Shown one piece after another: positions 9,654 to 16,626 of a DNA stretch of 64,000 nt. Within the stretch, counting starts at the first letter, position 1; each line of letters starts with the position of its first letter. Under the pieces are notes generated by a model. The model was not told the origin of the DNA. It saw nothing but the letters and a program-made list of their open reading frames with translations, and ran no database searches. Source of the stretch: Clostridium sp. BSD9I1 (lineage in GTDB: Bacteria; Bacillota; Clostridia; Clostridiales; Clostridiaceae); contig NZ_FYAM01000023.1 in assembly GCF_900185645.1 (NCBI RefSeq), positions 372,001 through 436,000 of the forward strand. Reading direction: 5' to 3'. Position numbers and translations under genes: made by a program.

Positions 9654-10496
9654 ATGAACTATTCAAATTATCACACACACTGTTTTTTTTGCGATGGGAA
9701 GGGTGGGCCAGAAGATTATATAAAGAGGGCTATTAGTCTAAATTTTCATTCCCTAGGTTTTTCTAGCCATGCTCCTGTTCATGTACCGAGTTCATGGACT
9801 ATGAAAGAAGAAAATTTAAATAATTATGTTGAAACAATAAAAAGACTCAAAGAAAAATATAAAAATCAGATTCAAATTTATTGTGGATTAGAAATAGATT
9901 ATTTTCCAGGTATTTCGGGACCAGATTCTGAAAAATTTAAGGGATTAGAGCTTGATTATACTATAGGCTCTGTACACTTTATGAAAAATAAAGATACAGG
10001 CGAATATTTAACTGTAGATGGTGACGAAGAGGAATATACAAGAATCATTGAAGTGTTTTTTAAAGGAGACGTACAGGCTTTTGTTGCTGAATATTATGGC
10101 CTTATCCGGGGTATGTTATCTGTACACAACCCGCATATAGTTGGACACTTAGATTTAATTAGAAAAAATAATAAGAATGAAAGATATTTTAATGAAACTA
10201 AAGATTGGTATAAGGAAGAAGTTATTAAAACCTTAAGAGCCATAAAAAACTCTGGAGCTATTTTAGAAGTGAATACTGGAGCTATAGCAAGAGGATATTT
10301 GACTACTCCATATCCAAGTCCGTGGATACTTGAAGAATGTTATGAATTAGACATACCAATAACCCTTAACTCTGATGTGCATTCACCAGAAAATCTTCAT
10401 GCATTCTTTGATGAATCATTGAATATGCTTAGATATGCTGGCTATAGACAGATTTATTTTATGAACAATAAAAGGTGGATAACAAGAAGTATTTAA
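9654..10496 (+). CDS. hisK: Histidinol-phosphatase, PHP type
   Basis: The 280-residue PHP-superfamily phosphohydrolase has metal-binding motifs YHTHCFFCDGKG at the N terminus, GHLDLI near residue 165 and NSDVHSPENL near the C terminus. It removes phosphate from histidinol phosphate, completing the pathway with HisD. ATG 9654 is preferred over an in-frame TTG at 9633 because CAGGAGGAGCT lies directly upstream. It is the last gene of the operon. Confidence 0.93.
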   Translation: MNYSNYHTHCFFCDGKGGPEDYIKRAISLNFHSLGFSSHAPVHVPSSWTMKEENLNNYVETIKRLKEKYKNQIQIYCGLEIDYFPGISGPDSEKFKGLELDYTIGSVHFMKNKDTGEYLTVDGDEEEYTRIIEVFFKGDVQAFVAEYYGLIRGMLSVHNPHIVGHLDLIRKNNKNERYFNETKDWYKEEVIKTLRAIKNSGAILEVNTGAIARGYLTTPYPSPWILEECYELDIPITLNSDVHSPENLHAFFDESLNMLRYAGYRQIYFMNNKRWITRSI

Positions 10497-10541
10497 TTGT
10501 AAAAGGTAAATCAATAATATCTTAGGATATAGAACATTAAG

Positions 10542-10564
10542 TTGCATATCAATATGATATGCAA
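10542..10564. repeat. Short perfect inverted repeat downstream of the his operon
   Basis: TTGCATATCA and its complement are separated by 3 nt. The following TTTAAT is too short for a confident terminator. It may be a weak terminator, a 3' stabilising hairpin or a binding site. Confidence 0.45.
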
Positions 10565-10578
10565 TTTAATACCACAGA

Positions 10579-10604
10579 AGCGGATAAACACCGCTCTTTT
10601 TTGT
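10579..10604 (+). terminator. Probable intrinsic terminator of the his operon
   Basis: AGCGG, the loop ATAAACA, CCGCT, then C and TTTTTT. The stem is only 5 bp but GC-rich for this genome, and the T tract is good. Confidence 0.6.
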
Positions 10605-10620
10605 CTTATGAATATCAGTA

Positions 10621-10649
10621 TTGCGTAAAATGAAAAAATATAGTATATT
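10621..10649 (+). promoter_or_regulatory. Promoter of the rhodanese gene
   Basis: TTGCGT (10621-10626), 17 bp and TATATT (10644-10649). A CsoR/CstR-like palindrome begins 8 bp after the -10, where a bound repressor would cover the transcription start. A second -10-like TATAAA occurs at 10684 without a good -35. Confidence 0.55.
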
Positions 10650-10656
10650 ATCAATA

Positions 10657-10671
10657 TACCCCTATGGGGTA
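10657..10671. promoter_or_regulatory. CsoR/CstR-like operator
   Basis: TACCCC-TAT-GGGGTA is a GC-rich perfect inverted repeat in otherwise AT-rich DNA. It has the shape of operators bound by the CsoR/CstR/RcnR repressor family (C-run, short spacer, G-run, flanked by TA). CstR proteins sense persulfides and control rhodanese-type sulfurtransferases, matching the downstream gene. No such regulator is encoded in this window. Confidence 0.65.
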
Positions 10672-10734
10672 AATAATGATTTGTATAAAATAGTTAGCTT
10701 ATTATTAATTTAATCAAATAAAGGAGAATTATTA

Positions 10735-11175
10735 ATGACTAAAAGTTTTAAGTCTGTAAATGTCGTCTGTTTAATATCTGTCATTCTTTTAATAGGATTA
10801 TTTTCAGGATGCAGCAGTAAGAACGCTAAAATTAACAAAGAAGGCTCAACCTCCTCAGAAAAAACTAGCTTTAATAATATAACTCCAGAAGAAGCCAATA
10901 AGAGGCTGGGTAGTGAAAAGGGGATTATACTTTTAGATGTAAGGACAAAAGAAGAATATGATACTGGACATATAAAAGGCTCTATGCTTATTCCTGTAGA
11001 TAATTTGAAGGCGGAGGCAGATAATAAGCTTAAAGATAAGAACTCACCCATATTTGTATATTGCAGAAGTGGAAATAGAAGTGTTACTGCTGCTAGAATA
11101 TTGACCAATCTAGGATATACTAATGTATATAATTTGGGGGGAATAAATAACTGGCCATATGAAGTTGTAAAATAA
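10735..11175 (+). CDS. Rhodanese-domain lipoprotein
   Basis: The 146-residue protein has a lipoprotein signal peptide with lipobox LFSGC (Cys26), a Ser/Lys-rich linker to about residue 48, and one rhodanese domain. LLDVRTKEEYDTGHIKGS opens the domain, and the persulfide-carrying cysteine lies in the active-site loop CRSGNR. It should be anchored on the outer face of the membrane and transfer sulfane sulfur from thiosulfate or persulfides; the physiological acceptor is unknown. The upstream CsoR/CstR-like site suggests induction by reactive sulfur. The selenoprotein gene at 11293 is next on the same strand. Confidence 0.9.
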   Translation: MTKSFKSVNVVCLISVILLIGLFSGCSSKNAKINKEGSTSSEKTSFNNITPEEANKRLGSEKGIILLDVRTKEEYDTGHIKGSMLIPVDNLKAEADNKLKDKNSPIFVYCRSGNRSVTAARILTNLGYTNVYNLGGINNWPYEVVK

Positions 11176-11292
11176 CAACAATTAGAGGCTAGAAAATGAG
11201 GTAGGAAACATTAATATGTAATACTAACTATAATTTAATAAATATCTTAAAGAAATAATTTTAAAATAGATCATAAAAGGAGGTAAAATAAA

Positions 11293-11592
11293 ATGATAAA
11301 AGTAACTGAAATGGCAGCAGAAAAAATTAAACAAAATATTTCAAAACAGAAAAATCCTGAAAAAGTTATGCTTAGAATTTCATTTGGAGGATATGGCTGA
11401 GGAGGCCCAAGGCTTCAATTAACTCTGGATGAGTTAAAGAATCAAGATGATGTTGTTATAGAATCACAGGGAATTACAGTTATATATAATTCTGATATAG
11501 AAGAATATGTACAAGACTCTATTATTGATTATTCAAAAAACTGGTTCCAACGTGGCTTAGTTATTAGAGGAGCTAAAACTTCCACTTGCTAG
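11293..11592 (+). CDS. HesB/IscA-like selenoprotein (UGA at codon 36 read as Sec)
   Basis: From ATG 11293 (AGGAGG 8 nt upstream) the frame runs 35 codons to TGA at 11398-11400, then 63 more codons in the same frame to TAG at 11590. Read through, it gives a 99-residue protein resembling the HesB/IscA Fe-S biogenesis domain, with ISFGGYG-U-GGPRLQLTLDEL at the active site. The UGA coincides with the first conserved cysteine of the IscA family (position 35 in E. coli IscA). HesB-like selenoproteins are an established bacterial family. The protein ends Ser-Thr-Cys and lacks the CGCG tail of IscA. Sequence conservation on both sides of the UGA argues against a pseudogene. A sec machinery must be encoded elsewhere. 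Confidence 0.87.
11401..11440 (+). promoter_or_regulatory. Candidate bacterial SECIS element
   Basis: Just after the UGA, TTAACTC (11419-11425) and GAGTTAA (11431-11437) form a 7-bp stem with loop TGGAT. The loop starts 25 nt after the UGA and has G in its second position, both within what is known for bacterial SECIS. An alternative short stem immediately after the UGA (GAGGCC/GGCTTC, loop CAA) is less suitable. Confidence 0.65.
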
Positions 11593-11665
11593 TACTTACC
11601 TACAGCAGGGAATAGAACTATTAGGGTAAGGGGATATTTACCTAAAATACATTTCTATTAAAAAC

Positions 11666-11722
11666 AAAAGAGGCTGTCCCGCAATGCACATAATATGTAT
11701 TGCGGGACAGCCTCTTTTTTTC
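11666..11722. terminator. Strong bidirectional terminator
   Basis: The 20-nt arms (11666-11685 and 11699-11718) are perfect complements, with a partly paired apical region. There are A-runs before and T-runs after. It ends the selenoprotein gene and the convergent methyltransferase gene. Confidence 0.92.
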
Positions 11723-12744
11723 TATTGTGCGAGTATCTTTCTCAAAACATCTTTTCCGTGTATGATATTAAGCAGTTCATCTTCTGTTCTTATTACATCC
11801 GTCCTTGTTTTGAAGTACTTATTTGCTTTTTTTGCAAGCTCCTTAGAATCTCCGTCAATGGAGGAGATAAAATCCATTACGCTTTTACCTTCATACACTG
11901 TATAAAGGTATGGAGCTACGATGTATTTTAAATCATAGAGCATGGAGTCTTCTATCCAGTAGTCTATATGAGGGAGGTCAATCTTTTTCTCCATAAGCTT
12001 TGTGTAAAATATCAAACCATCTTCTGTAGATTCCCAGAAGTCCACATACACATAGTCAAATTGATTCAGGAATTCTTCGTTATAAAAATCGAAGGCGTCT
12101 CCGTGAATGATTTTAAGTTTCTTATCAGTTTTAAACTGAGGTCTGATGTGCTTTTCAAACAAATCGATGACGTCCTTGTTGAATTCAACTATCGTTACAC
12201 TTTCCACATCATCTTTCAGCAGCCAAAGATAAGGTAGAACTCCAATTCCTAGTCCCATAGTCATACATTTCCCATGGCCTTTTTCAATTCCATCTCTCAT
12301 ACTTTCTATTTCGCTAATGGCTGGGGACATCCACACTTTGCTGTCACCCTCTTTTAATACTGGCAAGTCAATGTCTGTTTCAAAGTAACCTATGGGATGA
12401 TAGTGAAACAAGTATTTCCCCAAGGGCTGATGAAAATTCATATTCATTAAAGTTCTTTTCTTGATGTTGGCTTTCTCATACCTTACGGTTTCGGAACACA
12501 CGTTATCAAGTTTGATATCCCTATAATACTGATTCTCGATTAGGATTCTCGAGTCGTATTTCAAACCATCATGAGGAACGTTATATTTTTTCAGTATTTC
12601 TATCAGCTTTTTTTCCATTTTTGGAGTAAGAACTCTCTCTGTATAATCTAGAATATTGGTGATGTAGTCATTCACATCTACCATGGATAGTATGAGATTC
12701 TTCATTGCTATATCCAGTTCTGTATTTCTTTCAAATCTAATCAT
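11722..12744 (-). CDS. Class I SAM-dependent methyltransferase / spermidine synthase-like protein
   Basis: The 340-residue protein has an N-terminal region of about 150 residues without a clear match. A Rossmann methyltransferase core follows: motif I MGLGIGVLPYLWLL, the acidic end of beta-2 VTIVEFNKDVIDLF, KIIHGDAFDFY and DYVYVDFWES. The arrangement is closest to spermidine-synthase-like enzymes, but polyamine-specific residues cannot be confirmed. Composition differs from the neighbours: sampled 60-base lines are about 40-43 percent GC against about 32 percent in the his operon. It is flanked by its own terminator and stands alone. Substrate unknown. Confidence 0.7.
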   Translation of the reverse strand: MIRFERNTELDIAMKNLILSMVDVNDYITNILDYTERVLTPKMEKKLIEILKKYNVPHDGLKYDSRILIENQYYRDIKLDNVCSETVRYEKANIKKRTLMNMNFHQPLGKYLFHYHPIGYFETDIDLPVLKEGDSKVWMSPAISEIESMRDGIEKGHGKCMTMGLGIGVLPYLWLLKDDVESVTIVEFNKDVIDLFEKHIRPQFKTDKKLKIIHGDAFDFYNEEFLNQFDYVYVDFWESTEDGLIFYTKLMEKKIDLPHIDYWIEDSMLYDLKYIVAPYLYTVYEGKSVMDFISSIDGDSKELAKKANKYFKTRTDVIRTEDELLNIIHGKDVLRKILAQ

Positions 12745-13130
12745 TTATTACCTCGAATCTATGCAAATTATAATTATATTTTTTTTGATAATATCATATT
12801 TTCCACATCTTTTACAAGTATGAAATTTATAAGGAACTATTAACCCTCCTTTAAAACCCAAAATGCATCATTACAAAAAAATATAAAAAATAAACTAAAA
12901 ATAATATAACTTAGAAAAATCATAGGTGTTGAAAAAAATCTGCAGATGAGAAATAAGTAAATGCTACAAAATATTTCCTGGAAAATATATACATAGGAAA
13001 AGGCAAAGATAGGTCAATATGTTTAGGAATGAACAAAAATATATCATGTGTTAAAAGTTTTGCTTACATCAACCCATTTTTATGTGTTAAAATACTAAAA
13101 GTACTCTTGTTGTTTTACCTTTATTAGAGA
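12745..13130. other. Intergenic region, no gene seen
   Basis: About 385 bp of AT-rich DNA between the methyltransferase start and a doubtful small ORF. It holds a small palindrome around TTTCCTGGAAA near 12970-12985 and two direct copies of ATGTGTTAAAA (13046-13056 and 13082-13092). No RNA gene or convincing promoter was recognised. Confidence 0.5.
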
Positions 13131-13370
13131 GTGGTAAGGAATATGTTGACACATAGATTGCTAGATTTGAGTAAATTTCCAGATTGCAGTGTGTTATCTG
13201 AAAATGGGAAGTCTACTCGTTTATCCAACCTTGACAGCTCAACACAAAAACATATCGCCGAAAAATATTATGGAGGTTCCATGCCGTGGAACGGAAAAAT
13301 ATCTCTTCGTTCATATAGCGGATATGAGAGGTTAAAATCTTCCAAATATAAAATAAAAAATAACATATAA
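13131..13370 (+). CDS. Small hypothetical protein
   Basis: An open frame of up to 79 residues from GTG 13131, or 75 from ATG 13143, where AAGGA lies too close for an ideal ribosome site. The product is hydrophilic and ends in a Lys-rich tail; no domain was recognised. The moderate mix of residues looks protein-like, but start and expression are unproven. It could be the remnant of a larger gene. Confidence 0.35.
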   Translation: MVRNMLTHRLLDLSKFPDCSVLSENGKSTRLSNLDSSTQKHIAEKYYGGSMPWNGKISLRSYSGYERLKSSKYKIKNNI

Positions 13371-13405
13371 CAAAAGGTTGCAATAAATTAATTTGAAGGA
13401 ATATA

Positions 13406-13419
13406 TGTAAACGTTTACT
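13406..13419. promoter_or_regulatory. cre-like (CcpA) operator
   Basis: TGTAAACGTTTACT differs from the ideal palindromic catabolite-response element TGTAAACGTTTACA only in the last base. It lies between the small ORF at 13131 and the gene at 13567. Another LacI-family repressor could also use this core. Confidence 0.55.
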
Positions 13420-13566
13420 TAAGGTAATTATTGATTTGCATCTGAAATTACTTAAAAGGGGTAGAAATATACAAGATTATTTTGAATAGTCCGGAGGCTA
13501 TTATAAAACAGTTGTAAATAATTAATACCCTATATAAAATCTGAATAAATTTAGAGGAGGTAAATT

Positions 13567-13890
13567 ATGAACGTAGTAAACGAGAAAGTGGAACACATAA
13601 TCTTTGGAACGGGAGTTATTACAGAAGTAAAGGGCAATAAGATATATGTGAAGTTTCAGGATGAGATTGGAATAAAAGTATTTTTATATCCAGAAGTATT
13701 TGAAAAAATAATGAAAGTGTTTAATCCAGCAGTTCACGAAGAAGTTTTAGAAGAACTAAATATAAAAAAAGAGCAGATAGCAATTGAGCGAATAGAAAAG
13801 CAACGTGAAGCCGCTGAATTAGAAGAGAGAAAGGCAGAATTACAACTTGTAAAGAAGAAATCAACGTCAAAATCAACAAAAAAGAAATGA
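13567..13890 (+). CDS. Small protein with Tudor/CarD-like N-terminal fold
   Basis: The 107-residue protein begins behind an excellent AGGAGG site. Residues about 7-50 (VEHIIFGTGVITEVKGNKIY, then a VKFQDEIGIKVF strand) resemble the SH3/Tudor-like domain at the C terminus of PcrA/UvrD helicases and in CarD-type RNA-polymerase-binding proteins. Residues 55-100 are a charged helix ending in a Lys/Ser-rich tail. It may contact RNA polymerase or nucleic acid; this is inference from fold resemblance. A cre-like site lies 150 bp upstream. Confidence 0.7.
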   Translation: MNVVNEKVEHIIFGTGVITEVKGNKIYVKFQDEIGIKVFLYPEVFEKIMKVFNPAVHEEVLEELNIKKEQIAIERIEKQREAAELEERKAELQLVKKKSTSKSTKKK

Positions 13891-13911
13891 TTTAAAAGGT
13901 ATTTAAATCAT
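13887..13911. repeat. AT-rich hairpin at the end of the 13567 gene
   Basis: ATGATTTAAA and its complement are separated by AGGTA, overlapping the stop codon. No T tract follows, so termination is doubtful. Confidence 0.45.
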
Positions 13912-13968
13912 CTCAGTAATGAAGTCATATTCGATAAAGTAATGTCATTATAATAAAAATTTACAATT

Positions 13969-14208
13969 TTGAGCAAAGGAGCATATAAATTAAAAGGAAA
14001 TCGCAGGGAGATTGCTAACATAGCCAATACTTTGATGAGGAAAAAGAATGAAACTAAAAAATACAGAGGAAAATTTCAAGAAAGAGATGATAAGCTTTTA
14101 ACTTTTATTCAAAGTATATTGTTTGAAGAATTAGCATTATCATTAGATACTACTTCTGAAGTAATATCTAAAAAGATCACTAAGTTTATAATTGAAAATG
14201 AATATTAA
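13969..14208 (+). CDS. Small hypothetical basic protein
   Basis: A 79-residue frame opening at TTG 13969 without a ribosome site in front of it; AAAGGAG lies just inside the frame but no good start follows it. The product is Lys-rich at the N terminus with a predicted helical C-terminal half. It sits 64 bp before recA. Function unknown, start uncertain. Confidence 0.4.
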   Translation: MSKGAYKLKGNRREIANIANTLMRKKNETKKYRGKFQERDDKLLTFIQSILFEELALSLDTTSEVISKKITKFIIENEY

Positions 14209-14272
14209 ATATTTATTAAGCAAGGCGTGGCTGTGATTGACAAAAGCTTTGCAAAGGGGATGGTGTTAATAA

Positions 14273-15310
14273 ATGAATATAAACAATGATAAAATAACAG
14301 CAATAGAAACTGTTATGAAGCAGATAGAAAAACAATTCGGAAAAGGTTCTGTTATGAAACTTGGTGAAAGTACAGCAATGGATATAGAAGTTATATCAAC
14401 AGGATGCCTGGAACTAGACATAGCCCTTGGGTCTGGTGGAGTTCCTAGGGGAAGAATAGTAGAAATATATGGGCCTGAATCTTCAGGTAAGACAACTGTT
14501 TCACTACACATAGCTTCCGAGGCTCAAAAAAAAGGCGGTGCAGCAGCTTTTGTTGATGCAGAACATGCTCTTGACCCATCTTATGCAAAGAGATTGGGAG
14601 TTAATGTTGAAGACTTGATAGTTAGTCAACCAGATACTGGAGAACAAGCGCTGGAAATAGTAGAAGCACTTGTAAGGTCAAATGCCATAGATGTAATTGT
14701 TGTTGATTCTGTAGCAGCACTTGTTCCAAAAGCTGAAATAGAAGGGGAAATGGGTGACTCCCATATTGGATTACAAGCAAGACTGATGTCTCAGGTATTA
14801 AGGAAGCTTACTGCAGCAATCAACAAATCTAAATGCACCGTAATATTCATAAATCAATTAAGAGAAAAAATAGGTATTATGTTTGGTAATCCTGAAACTA
14901 CAACAGGTGGTCGTGCACTTAAGTTTTATTCATCAGTACGATTAGATATAAGAAAAATTGATACTATAAAAACAGGTGAAGATGTTCTTGGAAGTAGAAC
15001 TAGGGTAAAAGTAACAAAAAATAAAATTGCTCCTCCATTCAAACGAGCTGAATTTGACATAATGTACAATGAGGGTATTTCGAAAGAAGGTAATTTGATA
15101 GATATAGCAGTTAATGAAGAATTAGTTCAAAAAAGCGGAGCATGGTTTTCGTATAAAGATATAAGACTAGGTCAGGGAAGAGAAATTTCCAAGCTATATT
15201 TGAAAGAAAACCCTGATTTAGCTCTTGAAATAGAAAATCTAATAAGGGAAAAATACAATCTTCCAGTAACAAAAATGGTTATAAAGGAAGAGCTAACGAA
15301 AAATGAATAA
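14273..15310 (+). CDS. recA: Recombinase RecA
   Basis: The 345-residue protein forms ATP-dependent filaments on single-stranded DNA for recombination, and activates LexA self-cleavage. Walker [14 protein letters not shown], Walker [11 protein letters not shown] and the family stretch [13 protein letters not shown] are intact. The start is ATG 14273 behind AAAGGGGATGG. No GAAC-N4-GTTC SOS box is visible in the 60 bp upstream, unlike lexA in this window. Confidence 0.98.
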   Translation: MNINNDKITAIETVMKQIEKQFGKGSVMKLGESTAMDIEVISTGCLELDIALGSGGVPRGRIVEIYGPESSGKTTVSLHIASEAQKKGGAAAFVDAEHALDPSYAKRLGVNVEDLIVSQPDTGEQALEIVEALVRSNAIDVIVVDSVAALVPKAEIEGEMGDSHIGLQARLMSQVLRKLTAAINKSKCTVIFINQLREKIGIMFGNPETTTGGRALKFYSSVRLDIRKIDTIKTGEDVLGSRTRVKVTKNKIAPPFKRAEFDIMYNEGISKEGNLIDIAVNEELVQKSGAWFSYKDIRLGQGREISKLYLKENPDLALEIENLIREKYNLPVTKMVIKEELTKNE

Positions 15311-15423
15311 TAATTCATCAGTGTAATGATGAATTAAGGAGTGAAATTGCTCCAATAAATAAAGAAAAAGAATTTGCTATATCATGGTTTGAAACTCAAA
15401 TTAAAGGCTTAAGTAATTTATAA
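15307..15423 (+). pseudogene. Possible remnant reading frame after recA
   Basis: A 38-codon open frame without a start codon, ending EFAISWFETQIKGLSNL, follows recA. Its residue mix looks coding. It may be the end of a decayed gene; chance cannot be excluded. Confidence 0.25.
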
Positions 15424-15424
15424 G

Positions 15425-15468
15425 ATTAATAAGACCGCATGGTTAGCATTACGGTCTTATTAATTTTT
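15425..15468 (+). terminator. Intrinsic terminator downstream of recA
   Basis: ATTAATAAGACCG and its perfect complement enclose a 14-nt loop and are followed by TTTTT. It also faces the convergent LysR gene. Confidence 0.85.
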
Positions 15469-15529
15469 AACTGTAAATAATATTTATTATTTATTGTTTA
15501 GAACTGAATTAGATTAGAATAGGTAGTTA

Positions 15530-15563
15530 AAATTGGTGGCATTACAGTTATTGAAACCAATTT
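15530..15563 (-). terminator. Weak hairpin at the end of the LysR gene
   Basis: AAATTGGT and its complement ACCAATTT are 18 nt apart, overlapping the LysR stop; on the minus strand TTTT follows. Possibly a weak terminator. Confidence 0.35.
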
Positions 15564-16440
15564 AATTACATTTTGGATAATTGTAATTTATGATGAAATC
15601 ATACATTTTTTTTACGGCTGGGGACATACATTCTGTGTCTAGTGCAGATATACCAATAATTCTGCTGGCATCAGGTTTGATAGGATAGGTGTCTACAGGA
15701 TATGAAATATCTTGCATGATCAATTTAGGTAATAAGCAAATTCCAAATCCATGACTTACCAAAGCTACGGTTGATAAATCATCTACAACATGATAACAGG
15801 ATTTTATTTTTAAATTATGAGCGTCGAAGTAGTTCTGAATGTCAGCATCACAGGTTATATGTTGAATTACGAAGGATTTATCTTTTATTTCATCTAAGGT
15901 AATGTAATCTGGTTGAGAAACTGGGTAACCTTTTGGAACAATGCAAACAAGTGGATCATTATATAAAGGATAAATTGGAAGCTTTCCTGCACTTGAAACA
16001 GACAAAAAACCAAGATCAACTACTCCTGATTTAATCCATTCAATGATATCAACATAGGTACCTTGAAAGATTTCTATGGAAATACCTGGGTATATAGCAT
16101 TAAAATCACGAGTTAATGCCGGAATCCAGTTGGTGCAAACACTATTGAAGCAGCCAATCCTCACTGTACCTTTTTCTAACCCATTGATTTCTAAAATAGC
16201 TTGTTTTAAAGATTCATCGCTGTTTATAACATTTCGAAAAGCAGGTAGTAGATTTTCTCCATAAGATGTTAGAGTAACGCCATTTTTGCTTCTAATGAAT
16301 AGGGAGAATCCTAATTCTTGTTCTAGCTTAGAAACTGCATGGCTAACTGCAGATGGTGTCATATGAAGAAGTTCCGATGCTTTTTGAAAACTTTTTTGTT
16401 CATAAACAGTTATGATAATTTTATACGAAGCAAGTTGCAT
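15562..16440 (-). CDS. LysR-family transcriptional regulator
   Basis: The 292-residue protein has an N-terminal winged helix-turn-helix (SFQKASELLHMTPSAVSHAV, about residues 15-35) and a periplasmic-binding-protein-like effector domain from about residue 90. It is divergent from the brnQ transporter, which LysR proteins of this layout usually control. A perfect 12-bp inverted repeat lies in the intergenic region. It shares with brnQ a preference for ATT over ATA isoleucine codons, unlike the surrounding genes. Effector unknown; a branched-chain amino acid is plausible. Confidence 0.9.
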   Translation of the reverse strand: MQLASYKIIITVYEQKSFQKASELLHMTPSAVSHAVSKLEQELGFSLFIRSKNGVTLTSYGENLLPAFRNVINSDESLKQAILEINGLEKGTVRIGCFNSVCTNWIPALTRDFNAIYPGISIEIFQGTYVDIIEWIKSGVVDLGFLSVSSAGKLPIYPLYNDPLVCIVPKGYPVSQPDYITLDEIKDKSFVIQHITCDADIQNYFDAHNLKIKSCYHVVDDLSTVALVSHGFGICLLPKLIMQDISYPVDTYPIKPDASRIIGISALDTECMSPAVKKMYDFIINYNYPKCN

Positions 16441-16461
16441 ATATTTTCTCCTTTAGTTGAA

Positions 16462-16497
16462 TAAAATTCATTTATAACATGAAAAAAATGAATTTTA
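16462..16497. promoter_or_regulatory. Inverted repeat, candidate LysR operator
   Basis: TAAAATTCATTT (16462-16473) and its exact complement (16486-16497) are separated by 12 nt in the LysR-brnQ intergenic region. Position and symmetry suit a regulatory site for the divergent pair. Confidence 0.5.
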
Positions 16498-16626
16498 CTA
16501 ATGTATATAAGTATATTATAATGAGTGAAATGAATCAAGGCATTATCAAAATATGGAATTAGAAACATTGTAGTGGAAAGATTGGTGGAAATTTTCACAA
16601 TATCAGAACATTAGAGGAGGGCTATC

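Noticed and set aside
10710-11108. 132-codon minus-strand frame
   Set aside because: Antisense to the rhodanese lipoprotein gene, whose lipobox and CRSGNR loop are certain.
11293-11400. Reading the HesB-like gene as truncated or as a pseudogene with a nonsense codon
   Set aside because: The frame stays open and family-like for 63 codons after the UGA, the UGA sits at a conserved Cys position, and a SECIS-like hairpin follows.
11684-12237. Plus-strand frames opposite the methyltransferase
   Set aside because: They overlap a strong terminator and the methyltransferase, and show no family features.
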